Source: JBBDJB01 sp040880125 (GTDB lineage Bacteria; Planctomycetota; Planctomycetia; Pirellulales; JBBDJB01). From it: 64,000 bases of DNA. The stretch covers positions 20,120-84,119 of the forward strand of contig JBBDJB010000046.1 in assembly GCA_040880125.1 (NCBI GenBank), read 5' to 3'. How positions within the stretch are numbered: the first letter of the stretch is position 1; each line of letters starts with the position of its first letter. The notes beneath the pieces were generated by a model. That model saw nothing but the letters and a program-made list of their open reading frames with translations. It did not search any database and had not been told where the DNA came from. Positions 15,951 through 26,500 of this stretch are shown here, in pieces. The translations under genes were made by a program, and so were the position numbers.

Positions 15951-17219
15951 TTAAGAACTCGGTGTCACTTTCGAGTCGTTGACATAAACGTTCGCCGTGA
16001 ACCGCCCACCCTGAAACAGATCGATGTGGCTGGTTTGCAGCGGCGAGCCGTTCCACGTGCATCCCTCGAATCGCACCGTGCCATTTGTGCCTGAGTTGCA
16101 CTGGATGCTCAACTGCGAAGCATCGCTCATTGCCACAAAGTCGACGTCGCGATAAGTCGCGATGCCACCTGTGCCAATAATCCGCATGTGCGCATCGTCG
16201 CGCTGTCCATCAAAGGACTTGGTAATCGTTAACCGGCAACTCTCGTGCAGGATTTTACAGCCGCTGCGCATCGTGACGCTTAATCCGGCGCCCCGCGTGT
16301 AGTCGCGCACGTGGTCATAAATCTGCGACTCCGCGCCGAACGGCTCATGCACGCCCGTAGTGACGATGCGTCGTGCTGTGACGACGGAAGCCGCCTTCAA
16401 CCCGATGTCCCAATCGTTGTCCACGTAGCCGTCGGAAATATCGAGGTGGCTGTAGTGGGAGTGATTGGGCTCCACGTCGATGCCGCCCCACTTACCAATC
16501 GATCGGAATCCGCGGACTTTGGCGGTCGTGTAGTCGGTGATGGACAGTAGGCCGCGAAAGCACTCTTCACACTCGATGTCCTGCGCGTAGAGGTGCCCCC
16601 ACCGAAGATAAAAAGCATTCCCGGTCGTGAAGCGGACCTTGGTCCCATATATTTTGACATTGCACAGGCTGTTGCCGCTGCTATCCGTGCCCTCGAAGTG
16701 GATGCCGTGGTTGTGCTGGCGATTGAAGCCGGGGCTGTCCGGCCAATGCACGCCATTATCTGGATTGACGGTCCACCGCGAATCGCTGATTAGCTCGCCG
16801 CCGATCCACACCGTCGGCACCGGCTGAATGCCGATCTGGCTGGGATGTGCGCCCCACTGGCGGCCGGCTGTTGCGCCGCCCGAGAAGTAGCGAAACATCG
16901 GCGGGAATTCGGGCCGTGCGCTCACGCCTTCGGTGCGGTTGACTTGCGCGAAGATACGTGCATGCATCGCATAGACGACGCACCACCACGGAAGCGTGAT
17001 GAACCGAATTCCGAACCAATCACCCGGCGGGATGTAAAGCCCGTCGATGCTGCCGGGGTTGCGGGGCGTCTCCGTATCTCGCGAGTCCCACACCGCCTGC
17101 GCCGCGTCAACGAACGCCGTGTTGTTCGCGTTGCCCTCCAGGTCGTCGTCGTCTATTTGCGGCACCGCGCCGTGGTCGCGAACGTCCTCCAGCGTGTAGC
17201 CTCCGATCTGAACGGTCAT
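15951..17219 (-). CDS. Right-handed beta-helix (pectate-lyase-like) protein, tailspike-like
   Basis: 422 residues. The N-terminus (MTVQIGGYTLEDVRDHGAVP, then NNTAFVDAAQAVWDS and LYIPPGDWFGI) is the standard entry into pectate-lyase-superfamily helices of phage tailspikes and planctomycete surface proteins. The body has the short-strand pattern of a parallel beta-helix. A depolymerase or receptor-binding role is plausible, but no catalytic residues can be assigned by eye. The start overlaps the stop of the upstream LamG gene in an ATGA arrangement (17216-17219), so translation is coupled. The C-terminus ends abruptly at VNDSKVTPSS. Confidence 0.7.
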   Translation of the reverse strand: MTVQIGGYTLEDVRDHGAVPQIDDDDLEGNANNTAFVDAAQAVWDSRDTETPRNPGSIDGLYIPPGDWFGIRFITLPWWCVVYAMHARIFAQVNRTEGVSARPEFPPMFRYFSGGATAGRQWGAHPSQIGIQPVPTVWIGGELISDSRWTVNPDNGVHWPDSPGFNRQHNHGIHFEGTDSSGNSLCNVKIYGTKVRFTTGNAFYLRWGHLYAQDIECEECFRGLLSITDYTTAKVRGFRSIGKWGGIDVEPNHSHYSHLDISDGYVDNDWDIGLKAASVVTARRIVTTGVHEPFGAESQIYDHVRDYTRGAGLSVTMRSGCKILHESCRLTITKSFDGQRDDAHMRIIGTGGIATYRDVDFVAMSDASQLSIQCNSGTNGTVRFEGCTWNGSPLQTSHIDLFQGGRFTANVYVNDSKVTPSS

Positions 17220-18265
17220 AGCACACCTCTTGCGGCGAAGCCGCTGTCGATGGGAGCAAGGGAGTCCCCTTCCATCAACTCGATCGGGAGCGACTCCTCA
17301 GCCGGCTCGACGACCGGCGATTGCACCCAGGTGAGATACCAGCCGGGTTTAAAATCGCCGTCAATAAAGTACGTGGCGTTGCAGAGCCCCTCAGTGTTGC
17401 CTTCCCAGACGTGGAGCGTGTCTCCCTCAGTGCTGGAGAGCTCGTCCACCGGGTTGAAGCAGCGCAGCCGCTCGTTGCTGTCGGCCGGATAGCCGCCGGT
17501 CCAGCGATCCGTGACGATCTCCACTTCCGGCATGCCCGTCGTGAGATCCTGGAACAGCCGGCCCTGCAGCGTTTGCGTTTGGACGATCACCTCCGGCGGT
17601 TTCGGGAAGAAGGTCACTTCCGGAACGAGCAGTGGGGGGGCCGCATAAAGAACGCGAGGGTGTTCGACAACCGTGGACGAGCCTAGGTCCGAAAGCGCCA
17701 CTCCTGGAAGGCCGGGCCGGTGAAGGCCCTCGACCAAGTCCCAGTAGTACGCCAGCGCGTGCGGCCGCACCAGCAGCGGCGAGGCGCCTTGTGCCAGCGC
17801 TTCTACCTCCCGTTGTGACAAGGCCTCCGACCATACCGCCGCTTCCGCTAGTCGGCCGCTGAACAGATTCGGAATGCTCGACACTGAAAGTGCGACGGCG
17901 AACACATCGATTCCACCTGGCGAGACGCTCGAGTCATCCGTGCCGCTGGCGTCCCAATCGCCATTTAAGATTACCCGCCTGTCATCCGCTGCTGTGAAAA
18001 TTCCACATCCGTGATTCCAGCCGTTTATCGTTGCCGTGTTGGTTGTGGCAGCGCTTTCGTTCGACGAGTCATCGACACTGATCGCCTCCAATTCACCGCT
18101 GGACTGCAACTCAACGCAATGGAAATTCGTTGTGCTGGTCCCATTGCCGGTGCCTATGATTGCTCCAGTGTGTGATTCGGTCGGATAAAACCACGCCGAA
18201 ACGGTAAAGGGAGTACCCGGCGTATTGACTTCGGCATATAATGCATCTGTGGGTTGTCTTGCCAT
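17216..18265 (-). CDS. LamG-domain protein, phage-tail-like
   Basis: 349 residues. A LamG jelly-roll covers about 1-165 (FTVSAWFYPTESHTGAIIG, RRVILNGDWDASG, FSGRLAEAAVWSEALSQREV). A linker follows (ALAYYWDLVEGLHRP), then a C-terminal beta-rich region of unknown fold (about 220-349). The start codon overlaps the preceding stop as TAATG at 18263-18267, and its own stop overlaps the next start. Three genes are therefore tightly coupled, as in phage morphogenesis operons. There is no signal peptide, which argues against an exported host surface protein and for a virion component. Confidence 0.75.
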   Translation of the reverse strand: MARQPTDALYAEVNTPGTPFTVSAWFYPTESHTGAIIGTGNGTSTTNFHCVELQSSGELEAISVDDSSNESAATTNTATINGWNHGCGIFTAADDRRVILNGDWDASGTDDSSVSPGGIDVFAVALSVSSIPNLFSGRLAEAAVWSEALSQREVEALAQGASPLLVRPHALAYYWDLVEGLHRPGLPGVALSDLGSSTVVEHPRVLYAAPPLLVPEVTFFPKPPEVIVQTQTLQGRLFQDLTTGMPEVEIVTDRWTGGYPADSNERLRCFNPVDELSSTEGDTLHVWEGNTEGLCNATYFIDGDFKPGWYLTWVQSPVVEPAEESLPIELMEGDSLAPIDSGFAARGVL

Positions 18266-18759
18266 TATGTCTCCCTCACTTCTACCGCGAGCAGTTGCGC
18301 GTTGCCGTCCATGAGGTCGGAGCCGTGATCCGCGTCGCGCGTGACTTTCAATCGGAACGCCTCGCCGGCCGCCAGATTCGCGATTTCCGATCCGTTGGCG
18401 AAGGCGATTTCGCTATACTTCGTCTCGCCGGCGACCGATGCCGTCGTGGCGGCAACCGACTTTGCCGAAGCGAAGTTGTCGCTGTCCAGGCCGGTGGTAT
18501 CGTCCTCGATCCGTTCAAAGGCCCCTGTCCAGACGACGTCATTGGTCGTTTGGTCCTCCGACGCCCACACCAAAAGAACGGTCAGTCCGTTGCCTTCGTA
18601 CTGGCGTGGAAGAACGGCGCTGAATATGGCCGATTGGTCCGTGGATTTGTCGAACACCAAGATGGGCCGTTCATTGCGTAGCGCCAGGGTCGCGTAATTC
18701 GACGCCGGCGGCTCGTTGTGCAGCGGCGTGAACACAACTAGGGTATTTCCCGATGCCAT
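18265..18759 (-). CDS. Small phage-structural-like protein, first gene of the cassette
   Basis: 164 residues from the ATG at 18759, which has AAGGAG about 12 nt upstream; the longer open frame to 18810 lacks that support. The text (NTLVVFTPLHNEPPASNYAT, ERPILVFDKSTDQSAIFSAV, VTRDADHGSDLMDGNAQLLA) is of a kind I associate with small repeated virion or decoration proteins in bacterial viruses. This is memory of style, not a database match. It has no signal peptide, and its position heads the coupled minus-strand operon. Confidence 0.65.
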   Translation of the reverse strand: MASGNTLVVFTPLHNEPPASNYATLALRNERPILVFDKSTDQSAIFSAVLPRQYEGNGLTVLLVWASEDQTTNDVVWTGAFERIEDDTTGLDSDNFASAKSVAATTASVAGETKYSEIAFANGSEIANLAAGEAFRLKVTRDADHGSDLMDGNAQLLAVEVRET

Positions 18760-19226
18760 GGGTGAGTGACTCCTTATGGTTGGGCAACAATGTTCAGGCT
18801 GTGCGGCCACATGGGCGCATCAAACTGGTTTGCGGTGATGTCCCAAGAGGGGGCGTACGTCGTATGACGCATATAAGAGTTATACGTATCGAGATGACTA
18901 ATAAAATGATCAAAACGCACCCTTTGTGGGAGAATGTAGCGATTGTGCAATAAAGAAAAGGAAATGAGCTGTGCGGCTGTGCAGCCGAGTGGCGCCCGCA
19001 GCCGCGGCCTGGGGCTGGCCGTGGTGTATACCGATTACCGGGCACCGGCCGCTGTTGGACTAGCAGCGTCCAGCGGACATAGCGACAGCCGTGCCTGGGA
19101 GCGCGCAGGCAAGACGCTCGCGATGCGTTGCCGTGGAGCGCGGAAGTCGCCGCAAGGAGCGCCCCGATCGAGATAGGTGTCCACTTCAAGTCAAGTGAAC
19201 TGCAGGCGCAAGAAGCGCGCTACGCC
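18760..19226. other. Intergenic region between cassette and GH32 gene, no gene seen
   Basis: The left half (about 18850-18960) is markedly AT-rich compared with the surroundings and probably carries the minus-strand promoter of the phage-like operon. I could not choose a convincing -35/-10 pair. An open plus-strand frame at 18943-19176 is Arg/Ala-rich, lacks homology and is not called. Confidence 0.5.
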
Positions 19227-21362
19227 TTACTGCCAGATCGAGCGGAGCTCGTGGACTTCCAGTTTCAGCAAACGCGACTCGCCGCCGCGGCTGCTGAACC
19301 GGATTGCTTCGATCGGTGAATCGGCGCGAAACGAGCTGGTTTGATAGACGCGGCCGTCGTTGCCGCAGATCTCCAGCGAAGGCCGGTCGATGAGAAGCTG
19401 AATCTGAACGCGGCCGCCGACCGGCTTTAGCGGCATTCCTTCCAATGTCTGCTCCGCCGCGTTGTAGGTGATCGTGCGGTCGCCGACGGTGATCCGCAGC
19501 GCCGCGGCCTCGCCGACGTCAAACTCCGCCCGAATGTCGAACAGTTCGCCGGTGACCGGCACCTCCAGCGGATCGCCGGGCTGGAGCACCACGTTCTCCC
19601 GCAGGTACGTCTTTTTACGCAGCCGCTCGATCTCTCGCACGGGCCGGGCGAACAGGCGCGTTCCGTCGCCGGTGCTTCGCAACGTGAGCTCGCAGGGGAA
19701 AGTCATCATCTGGTTGAACGGCATTCCTTCCATATCGATCCGCCCCCAGCCGATCTGAATGCGGCGGTCGTCCGGAGTGTTGTTGTACGTCTGCGATGCG
19801 TAATAGGCGCCCCAATGCAGTTGGTGCTTTCCCTCGTGGTCCGGCGTAAACGCGCGGCCGTCGAACTGCCCTAGGGCGTACTTTGCATCGGCCGCGAAGA
19901 CGACCCAGCGGGTGGAATCTTCGTCGCCATCGATCGGCAGCTCGAAGATCTCCGGGCACTCGAAATAGCCCTCCAGGCGGCTTTGGAACTCCCACACTTT
20001 TAAGTCGGGCGAGTTGTAAAACGCGATCCACTGCTTCCCCTGGTGCTCGTCGTAAAGCGCCATCACCCAGTGCTGCGTCGGCTCGTGCCAGAACACCTTC
20101 GGGTCGCGGCCCTGGTGCTCGATGACGGGATTGCCCTGCCAGTAGGTCCAAGTGCGGCCGCGGTCGTTGCTGTAGGCGATCGCTTCGCCGCGACCGGTAT
20201 CGGTGAAAGCCGCCACCAGGACCTCCTCGTCACCCGTCTGAAAGCCGGAGGTGTTTTCCTTGTCGACAACCGCGGTGCCGGAGAAACAGTGCTCCTGGGC
20301 CATGGTCCAAGGGTAGAGCGCGATTGGCAGCTCTTCCCAATGCACCAGATCGCGGCTGACGGCGTGGCCCCAGTGCATGTTGCCCCAATTCCAACCGTAG
20401 GGATTGTGTTGGAAGAAAAGGTGCCATTCGCCGTCGTAGTAGACCATGCCGTTGGGGTCGTTGTTCCAACCGCGCCGCTGGCTGAAGTGGAACTGCGGGC
20501 GCAGCCGCTCGGCGTACAGATTCTCGGCGTTGTGAATCCGGTCGGACTGGAAGATCGCCTTGAGCCCGCCGGACCCCTGCGCGAGCGCATTGGTCTTGAG
20601 CTCGGCCTGATCGCCGCGGAACGCGCTGACGTCGATGAACGCCCACCAGTCGGCTTCATCGGGAGCAAGCTCGATGTCGAAAGCCCGCTCAGTCTCGCCG
20701 CCGACGGTCAACTCCATCCGGCGCATCGGTGCGCCGTTTTTGATCGGCAGATTCAAGTACCGCTTTTCGATCGCAATCGTCCGCGAGAGCTCCTCGGGAG
20801 GAACCATCCGCGAGCGGTCGCTCAGGACGATCTGATCAACATTGATATGTCCCCAGCCGCCGGTACGGGCGTCCACGATCTCGATGACGACCGCTTTGCC
20901 GGCCAGGTCGCGGACGTCCCATGTGTGCCAGTCGAGCGCTTCGCTTCCGCCGGCGGCGCGGTTGGGACCGGTGGCGGTCCGCACGACCCGGCCCTGCGAC
21001 AGCAGGTTGATACACGTCTCGCCCGGGTATCCGCCGCCCCCGATCAAGAAGTTGATAAACGGCCGGTCGATCGTAAGCGGCGGCGAGGTGAGCGTGCCGG
21101 TGGAGTCGTCGCCTTTGTAAAACGAGCTCACGAGTCGCTCGCCCTGAAAGCCCGTGACCTGCATCTGGCCGGGTAGGGTCCCTTCCGCGGGCGCTGGGCC
21201 GAACGCTTCGCCTTCGACTTTCCACATTCCGTAGTTGCCGCTCTCGAAGTCGGCGATGACGACATCCGCACGCTGCGCGTCGGAGGTCAGTTGGGCCAGG
21301 GCGGTGCCGCCCAGCAAGAGCAGCATGGTGGCGATGCGGAAGAGAGGTCCGGCTACGTGCAT
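19227..21362 (-). CDS. Secreted glycoside hydrolase family 32 (fructan hydrolase-like)
   Basis: 711 residues with a signal peptide (IATMLLLLGGTALA). An N-terminal extension of about 280 residues (ADVVIADFESGNYGMWKVEG) is a galactose-binding-like jelly-roll. The five-bladed GH32 catalytic propeller begins near 290. The nucleophile is Asp302 in WNNDPNG, the transition-state stabiliser Asp420 is in RDPK, and the acid/base Glu468 is in FECPE. A C-terminal beta-sandwich follows (LIDRPSLEICGNDGRVY). Such enzymes cleave beta-fructofuranosidic bonds in levan, inulin or sucrose; I cannot tell which. Its 3' end is duplicated as the remnant at 13303-13620. Confidence 0.9.
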   Translation of the reverse strand: MHVAGPLFRIATMLLLLGGTALAQLTSDAQRADVVIADFESGNYGMWKVEGEAFGPAPAEGTLPGQMQVTGFQGERLVSSFYKGDDSTGTLTSPPLTIDRPFINFLIGGGGYPGETCINLLSQGRVVRTATGPNRAAGGSEALDWHTWDVRDLAGKAVVIEIVDARTGGWGHINVDQIVLSDRSRMVPPEELSRTIAIEKRYLNLPIKNGAPMRRMELTVGGETERAFDIELAPDEADWWAFIDVSAFRGDQAELKTNALAQGSGGLKAIFQSDRIHNAENLYAERLRPQFHFSQRRGWNNDPNGMVYYDGEWHLFFQHNPYGWNWGNMHWGHAVSRDLVHWEELPIALYPWTMAQEHCFSGTAVVDKENTSGFQTGDEEVLVAAFTDTGRGEAIAYSNDRGRTWTYWQGNPVIEHQGRDPKVFWHEPTQHWVMALYDEHQGKQWIAFYNSPDLKVWEFQSRLEGYFECPEIFELPIDGDEDSTRWVVFAADAKYALGQFDGRAFTPDHEGKHQLHWGAYYASQTYNNTPDDRRIQIGWGRIDMEGMPFNQMMTFPCELTLRSTGDGTRLFARPVREIERLRKKTYLRENVVLQPGDPLEVPVTGELFDIRAEFDVGEAAALRITVGDRTITYNAAEQTLEGMPLKPVGGRVQIQLLIDRPSLEICGNDGRVYQTSSFRADSPIEAIRFSSRGGESRLLKLEVHELRSIWQ

Positions 21363-21542
21363 CGAGTTGTTCCCACGGGAGGTGGAGATGGGGGTATAGA
21401 AAAACGCGCAGGCGCCAAGGCGGCACCTGCGCGACGTCCGAGTTTGTTGCGCGGGCCGTGCTATCGGGCGCGGCGACCACCGCCTGGCCGAAACGGCCGA
21501 TGGCGCTGGGCAATAGTTCGGAATTCGGCCGTCGAGGTCTTT

Positions 21543-22871
21543 CTACAGCGTCCAGCCTTGGCGGTACTCGCGGCGGATGTACTGGTCCGCCTCCGGATTG
21601 CCGGGGCAGGTGAGGTTCTTGGCGTCCCACTTCAGCGGCTTCCCGGTGCGGATGGCGACTACGCCCAGCAATACAGCCTCGCTGAACGGCCCGGCGTAGG
21701 AGAAGTTGGACAGCGCGGCGGGGCCTCCCTTGCAGGCGGCCACCCATTCGGCGTCCTCGTTGGGCACGCGGGGCAGTGTCGGCTCGGGCGTCTCGAAGTC
21801 TTCCCGGAGCGCTGCCGGCTTGGTCACCCAGCGATTGCCGCCGCGATTGAAATAGAGCTTGCCCTTCTCGCCGACCAGGATGCAGCCGAAGCGGTTGGGG
21901 TCTTCGCCTTCCAGCACGTCGTCCGGCGGGAAGTTCCGCGGGGCGCTTTCCCGGTCCGGGCCCTTGTAGCCGTCGTACCACTTGAATGTCACCGGCGGCT
22001 GATCGCCGCGGGCGGGAAACTGCCAGGTGACCGCCGACCACCAGGGGCCGGCCTCCTGCGTGCCGCCTTCGGACTCGGCGGAGACCGACGTCGGCGAGCC
22101 CAGCTCCAGCGCCCAGTACGGCATGTCCATGATGTGGCAGGCCATGTCGCCCAGCGCTCCGGTGCCGAAGTCCCACCAGCCGCGCCAGTTGAACGGGGCA
22201 TAGGCCGAGTTGTACTCGCGCCACGGAGCCGGGCCGAGCCACAGGTCCCAATTTAGTGTTGAAGGAACTTCCTGCGCCGCCGGCCGTGCGGTCATGCCTT
22301 GGGGCCATATGGGACGATCGGTCCAAGTGTGAACCTCGCGCACCGGACCGATGATCCCGGCGCGAACCAGCTCGACGCCGCGACGGGTCGGCTCGCCGGC
22401 ATGGGACTGGTTACCCATCTGCGTAGCCACGCCTTGTGCTATTGCCGTCTCGGCCATCAACCGGGCTTCATAAACCGAGTGCGTGAGCGGCTTCTGACAG
22501 TAGACGTGCTTGCCCAGCTTCATGGCCATGATCGAGGCCGCCGCGTGAACATGGTCGGGCGTGCTGACGGTGACCGCGTCGATGTCTTTCTGCTTTTCAA
22601 GCATCTCGCGGAAGTCGACGTACCGTTTGGCATTGGGGAACTTTTCGAAGCTTCCGCGCGCTTGGCGTTCGTCGACGTCGCACAGCGCGACAATGTTGCA
22701 GCCCAGGTTGGCCACGTCGCTGACGTCGCCGGCTCCCTTTCCGCCGACGCCGATGCCCGCGACGTTCAACCGCTCGTTCGCGCCGAACACGCGGCTGGGC
22801 AGATAGGTGAAGGCAAAGGCCGCCGATGCGGCGCCGACAAACTGACGTCGATTGACTTTGAGGTGGGACAT
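21543..22871 (-). CDS. Gfo/Idh/MocA-family oxidoreductase with Tat-type signal
   Basis: 442 residues from the ATG at 22871, preceded by AAGGAG; the longer frame to 23015 is rejected. The leader VNRRQFVGAASAAFAFTYLP is a twin-arginine-like export signal. An NAD(P)-binding Rossmann fold follows (LNVAGIGVGGKGAGDVSD, then CDVDE). The family motif is YCQKPLTHSVYEARLM, which contains the conserved catalytic-region Lys-Pro. The C-terminal half is the usual beta-sheet domain (LNWDLWLGPAPWREY, then GDMACHIMDMP), as in the planctomycete subfamily. It acts on sugars or sugar derivatives, substrate unknown. The neighbouring GH32 and sialidase/sulfatase genes suggest carbohydrate catabolism. Confidence 0.9.
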   Translation of the reverse strand: MSHLKVNRRQFVGAASAAFAFTYLPSRVFGANERLNVAGIGVGGKGAGDVSDVANLGCNIVALCDVDERQARGSFEKFPNAKRYVDFREMLEKQKDIDAVTVSTPDHVHAAASIMAMKLGKHVYCQKPLTHSVYEARLMAETAIAQGVATQMGNQSHAGEPTRRGVELVRAGIIGPVREVHTWTDRPIWPQGMTARPAAQEVPSTLNWDLWLGPAPWREYNSAYAPFNWRGWWDFGTGALGDMACHIMDMPYWALELGSPTSVSAESEGGTQEAGPWWSAVTWQFPARGDQPPVTFKWYDGYKGPDRESAPRNFPPDDVLEGEDPNRFGCILVGEKGKLYFNRGGNRWVTKPAALREDFETPEPTLPRVPNEDAEWVAACKGGPAALSNFSYAGPFSEAVLLGVVAIRTGKPLKWDAKNLTCPGNPEADQYIRREYRQGWTL

Positions 22872-22941
22872 CTGTGATCTCCTTGAGCTTCGGTAGGAGG
22901 AGAGGGAGAGACTTTGTTTGTAACTCTGCCGCTGTGGAGGG

Positions 22942-23367
22942 CTACTCTTCTTCCGGCATATCGTTCGCTTCCGCCAGCATCGCCCTGGCTTCCGCGACAT
23001 AGAACTTGGTGCCATACAACTCGGTGGCCGCGCCGCCTTCGGCGCCAGCTAGATAAAGTTGGGCGACGCGCTGTTGCAGCGTTTCCATGCGATCCAGGTG
23101 CGCCTGCACCGCGGGCGGATCTTCGGCCTGCATCCAGCGCTTGGACCAGCGGTAGACGGTTTCGACCTCCTCCGTGCCAACTTCGTACGCAGCACGGGCG
23201 GACTGGTAAGTCAATTTTGCCGCTTCGGCCATCGATGGGATGTCGGCTGCTTGTTGTTGCCGATTTTGGGCCGCGGCTTGCTGCTGTGCCGGCGCTTGAA
23301 TTGCGGCAAACGCCAGGGCGACGACTGCCACCACGAGAACCAATCCTGCGAGTTTGGCTGCGCGCAT
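22942..23367 (-). CDS. Small exported hypothetical protein
   Basis: 141 residues from the ATG at 23367, with GGAG 9 nt upstream. One hydrophobic segment (LAGLVLVVAVVALAFAAIQA) forms a signal peptide or anchor. A Gln/Ala-rich linker follows, then a helical domain (AKLTYQSARAAYEVGTEEVE, then VYRWSKRWM). The pattern resembles small periplasmic helical proteins that planctomycetes encode in many copies; no function is known to me. It lies 70 nt upstream of the oxidoreductase in the same orientation and may be co-transcribed. Confidence 0.7.
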   Translation of the reverse strand: MRAAKLAGLVLVVAVVALAFAAIQAPAQQQAAAQNRQQQAADIPSMAEAAKLTYQSARAAYEVGTEEVETVYRWSKRWMQAEDPPAVQAHLDRMETLQQRVAQLYLAGAEGGAATELYGTKFYVAEARAMLAEANDMPEEE

Positions 23368-23479
23368 GTCGCGTCTCCAACTTGGAGTGGGATGGCGGAG
23401 ATTCGGCTCGCCCGCCATTGTAACCGTCCCGCACTGGCGATGCGCGTCTTTTGAAATTCGCCGGAGAAGTCTCTCTTTC

Positions 23480-23546
23480 TGGCCCTTTCCCCAGAGGGAG
23501 TCCCAGAGAGAGAGGTAGTAGAAGGACAGTGTCTGTCTGTGCCACT
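23480..23546. repeat. Degenerate copy of the dispersed repeat pair
   Basis: GGCCCTTTCCCCAGAGGGAG followed by GAGAGAGAGG is a decayed module A, and GTGTCTGTCTGTGCCAC at 23529-23545 a decayed module B. It lies directly at the 3' end of the sialidase-sulfatase gene. Confidence 0.55.
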
Positions 23547-23547
23547 T

Positions 23548-26500
23548 TCACTCGTCCACGCGAGACAGAAAGGCTCCGGCGGAGAAGCCGCAAAACATCG
23601 CCAGATCCTGCTCGGCCGATTGCACGAAGGTCGCCGGAGTGTCCGCGGCCTGGAGCCTTTGGCTGCGGGCGGCCACGCGGCGCATGGCGGGGATCGCCGC
23701 TTGCGCGGACTCCCCCATCAGCTCGACCGTCCGGGCCGCGTGCAGGACGACGTTCAGATCGTCCGATGCGAGCGCGTCGATCAACACCGGTACCGCGCGT
23801 TCCGCCTCGCCATGTCGGCCGAGCGCCCCGGCCGCAGCGATCCGCATCGCCGGGATTGAATCTTCCAATCGGCTGGATAGCGCCTCGTGTGCCGCGGGCG
23901 AAAGCTTTTCCCGGGCGGCCAGGCCGACGGCTCCCCAGTAGCGCACCGCCGGGCGTTCTTCTTCGAGATTTGCCAACAGCCCTGATTCGTCCGCGACGCC
24001 GACCGCCGCGGCGGTTTCATGCAGTGCCTCCAACTTCAAATCCCGCTCGCGCGCCGCCTCCCAGGGCGTGGTGCCGGCGAACACCTCCCACGCATGCGAC
24101 TCGGGAAAGAAGCCCAGGTCGCGCGTCTCGCGGAGGTGCCGGCGATGTGCAGCGCGCATCCGCTCGAGGATCGCCGTGTGCTGCGGAGAGCCGGCCAGGT
24201 TGGTGAGATTCAGCGGATCGTGGGGGCAATCGTACAGCTCTTCGGCCGGCCGCGTCGGTCCGGCGAAGTGCCACTGGGCGTCGGTCATCCGCTCACGACG
24301 TGCGAGCCGGTAGAACTCGTGGCGGATCTCGCCCAGGTCCGGCCAAGCCGTCGGCTGGTTGTAGCTCAGGTGCGGCATGTAGTTGCGGATGTAGAGATAC
24401 CGCTCGTCGCGCACTGACCGGGCCGTGTCCAGCGCCTCGTCGACTCGATCGCGATGGCCGTATACGTACTCCCGCGGCGGTGCGGCTTCGCTTCCCAAGA
24501 ATGCCTGGCCCTGCATCCACTCAGGCGCGTCGACTCCGGCCAGTGCCAGCACCGTCGGTGCAAAATCGACGAAGCTCACCAGCCGGTCGACCGTCTGGCC
24601 GGCTGCGGCCGGAGCCAGGTGCCGGTAGCGCTCGGGAAAGCGGATCACCAGTGGGACGTGCATGCCGGTATCGAGCAGCGCCCGCTTGTGCCGCGGCAGG
24701 CCGGAGCCGTGATCGGAGTAGAAGAACACAATCGTGTCGTCGGTCAGGCCGTCTTCGTCGAGTTGCCGAAGAATCTCGGCCACCTCTTGGTCCATCACGG
24801 TGACGCAGTCGTAGTATCGGGCGAGCGTGCGGCGCACGAGCGGCGTGTCCGGGTAGTAGGGCGGCACGGGTGCGGCGGCGGGATCGTGAATCTGATCCTC
24901 GCTCAGGCGGCTTTGCACTTCCTGCTCGAAGCGCTCCCGAGGCCACACCATCGTGCGGCTCTGGTGCGAAGTCATCAGATTGAACACGCTGAAGAACGGC
25001 TGATCGGGCCGCGGCCGTTTCCGCCAGTGTGCGGTTGCGGAACTTTCGTCCCACGAGGCGGCGATAATCCGCTGCGTGTCGGCCGTGTTGTAGTCGGTCT
25101 TTTCGTTGTTGGTCGTGTAATAGCCTCGCTCGCGCAGTAGGGCCGGAAAGCCGTTCATGAAATCGGGAATCGGAAAAGCGGAGCGCATCTGGTGCGTGCC
25201 CAAGGACGGCGCATAGCAGCCGGTGATCAGGCTCGAGCGCGCGGGCGAGCAGACCGGGGCCGTCGCGAACGCGCGAGTGTAGCGGACGCCCTCGCGAGCT
25301 AGCCGGTCGATGTGGGGCGTGACGGCGTAGTCGTCACCGTAGCAGCCGAGCGTCGGGCTCAGATCATCGGCCGTGATCCAGAGGATGTTGGGACGAACCG
25401 CCGGGGCCGTCGCGGCACTGCTGGCGGGGCCTACAGTGGCACCCGCGCCCGGCTGTGAGTTCGCGCTGTTACTAGAGGGCTCCTCGCCGCGGGTCAGCCA
25501 GTCGAGCGAGAAGCGTTTGAAAATGATCTTCTCGTAGGCGTTCTCGTCGCCGCCTTCATACAGGCAGCCGATCGAGCCGTCCGGCAGCACCGCCAGGCAC
25601 GAATAGGCGGACGTGCCTTCGTGCAGCAGCCGCGAGACGGGCCACGTCTCTCCGGCGTTGCGACTCAGTCGCACGGTCAGTCGGTGCCGCGTGGATGTGG
25701 ACGCCGGATTGGAGAACAGCAGCCGGTCGCCCGCGGCGCCTTCGACCGGTGGTAGACGGATCAGGCTCGCTTGGCATACCGGCTCGATGAGCGTCTCGTC
25801 AAACCGCAGCTCGGACCAGGTTTGCCCACCGTCGTCGCTGACGGCGACCGCTCGCATGCCGCCTCGCTGCGGCACGCCGCCCTCGCGAGCCCAGTAGTTT
25901 CGCATGTTGATCATCAGTCGGCCGTCGCTCAACTCGACGACCTGGCATTCGTCCGTGTGGGGAGCGACCGACTGGCCGACTTTCCACGACTGGCCGCCGT
26001 CGTCGCTATAAAACACATGCGACATCTTCACATCGCGGCCGTCGACTTGCTCGCGGTGATCGCAGGGGATGACCAACCGCCCGGCGTGCTCGCCGTGTTG
26101 CATTTGAATGCCCACGCCCGGCCCGGTGGCATACCAGCTCCAGCCCTCTGGCTTCACGCTGGCGGTAATCTCGCGCGGCTGGCTCCACGTCTGGCCGTCG
26201 TCATCGCTGTAGGTGACCAGCACGTGGTCGTTGTTGCGGCAGAAGGGGAGCCAGATACGGCCGGTCGACTCGTCGATTACCGGACAGGGATTGCCGATGG
26301 TGACCGCCGCGTCCCCGCCTTCTTCGTACACGAGCCGGGCCGGCTGCCAGGTCTTCCCGCCGTCGGTCGAGCGTCGCAACAAGAGATCCAGATTGCCGTG
26401 ATCGGAGCGGCTCGACTTGCGGCCTTCGCAAAAGGCCAGCAGCGTCTCTTCGCGCGTCGCGATCAACGCCGGGATGCGATAGGTGTGGTAGTCCTCGGTA

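Noticed and set aside
18943..19176. 77-codon plus-strand frame
   Set aside because: Arg/Ala-rich, no homology, no conserved ribosome-binding site.
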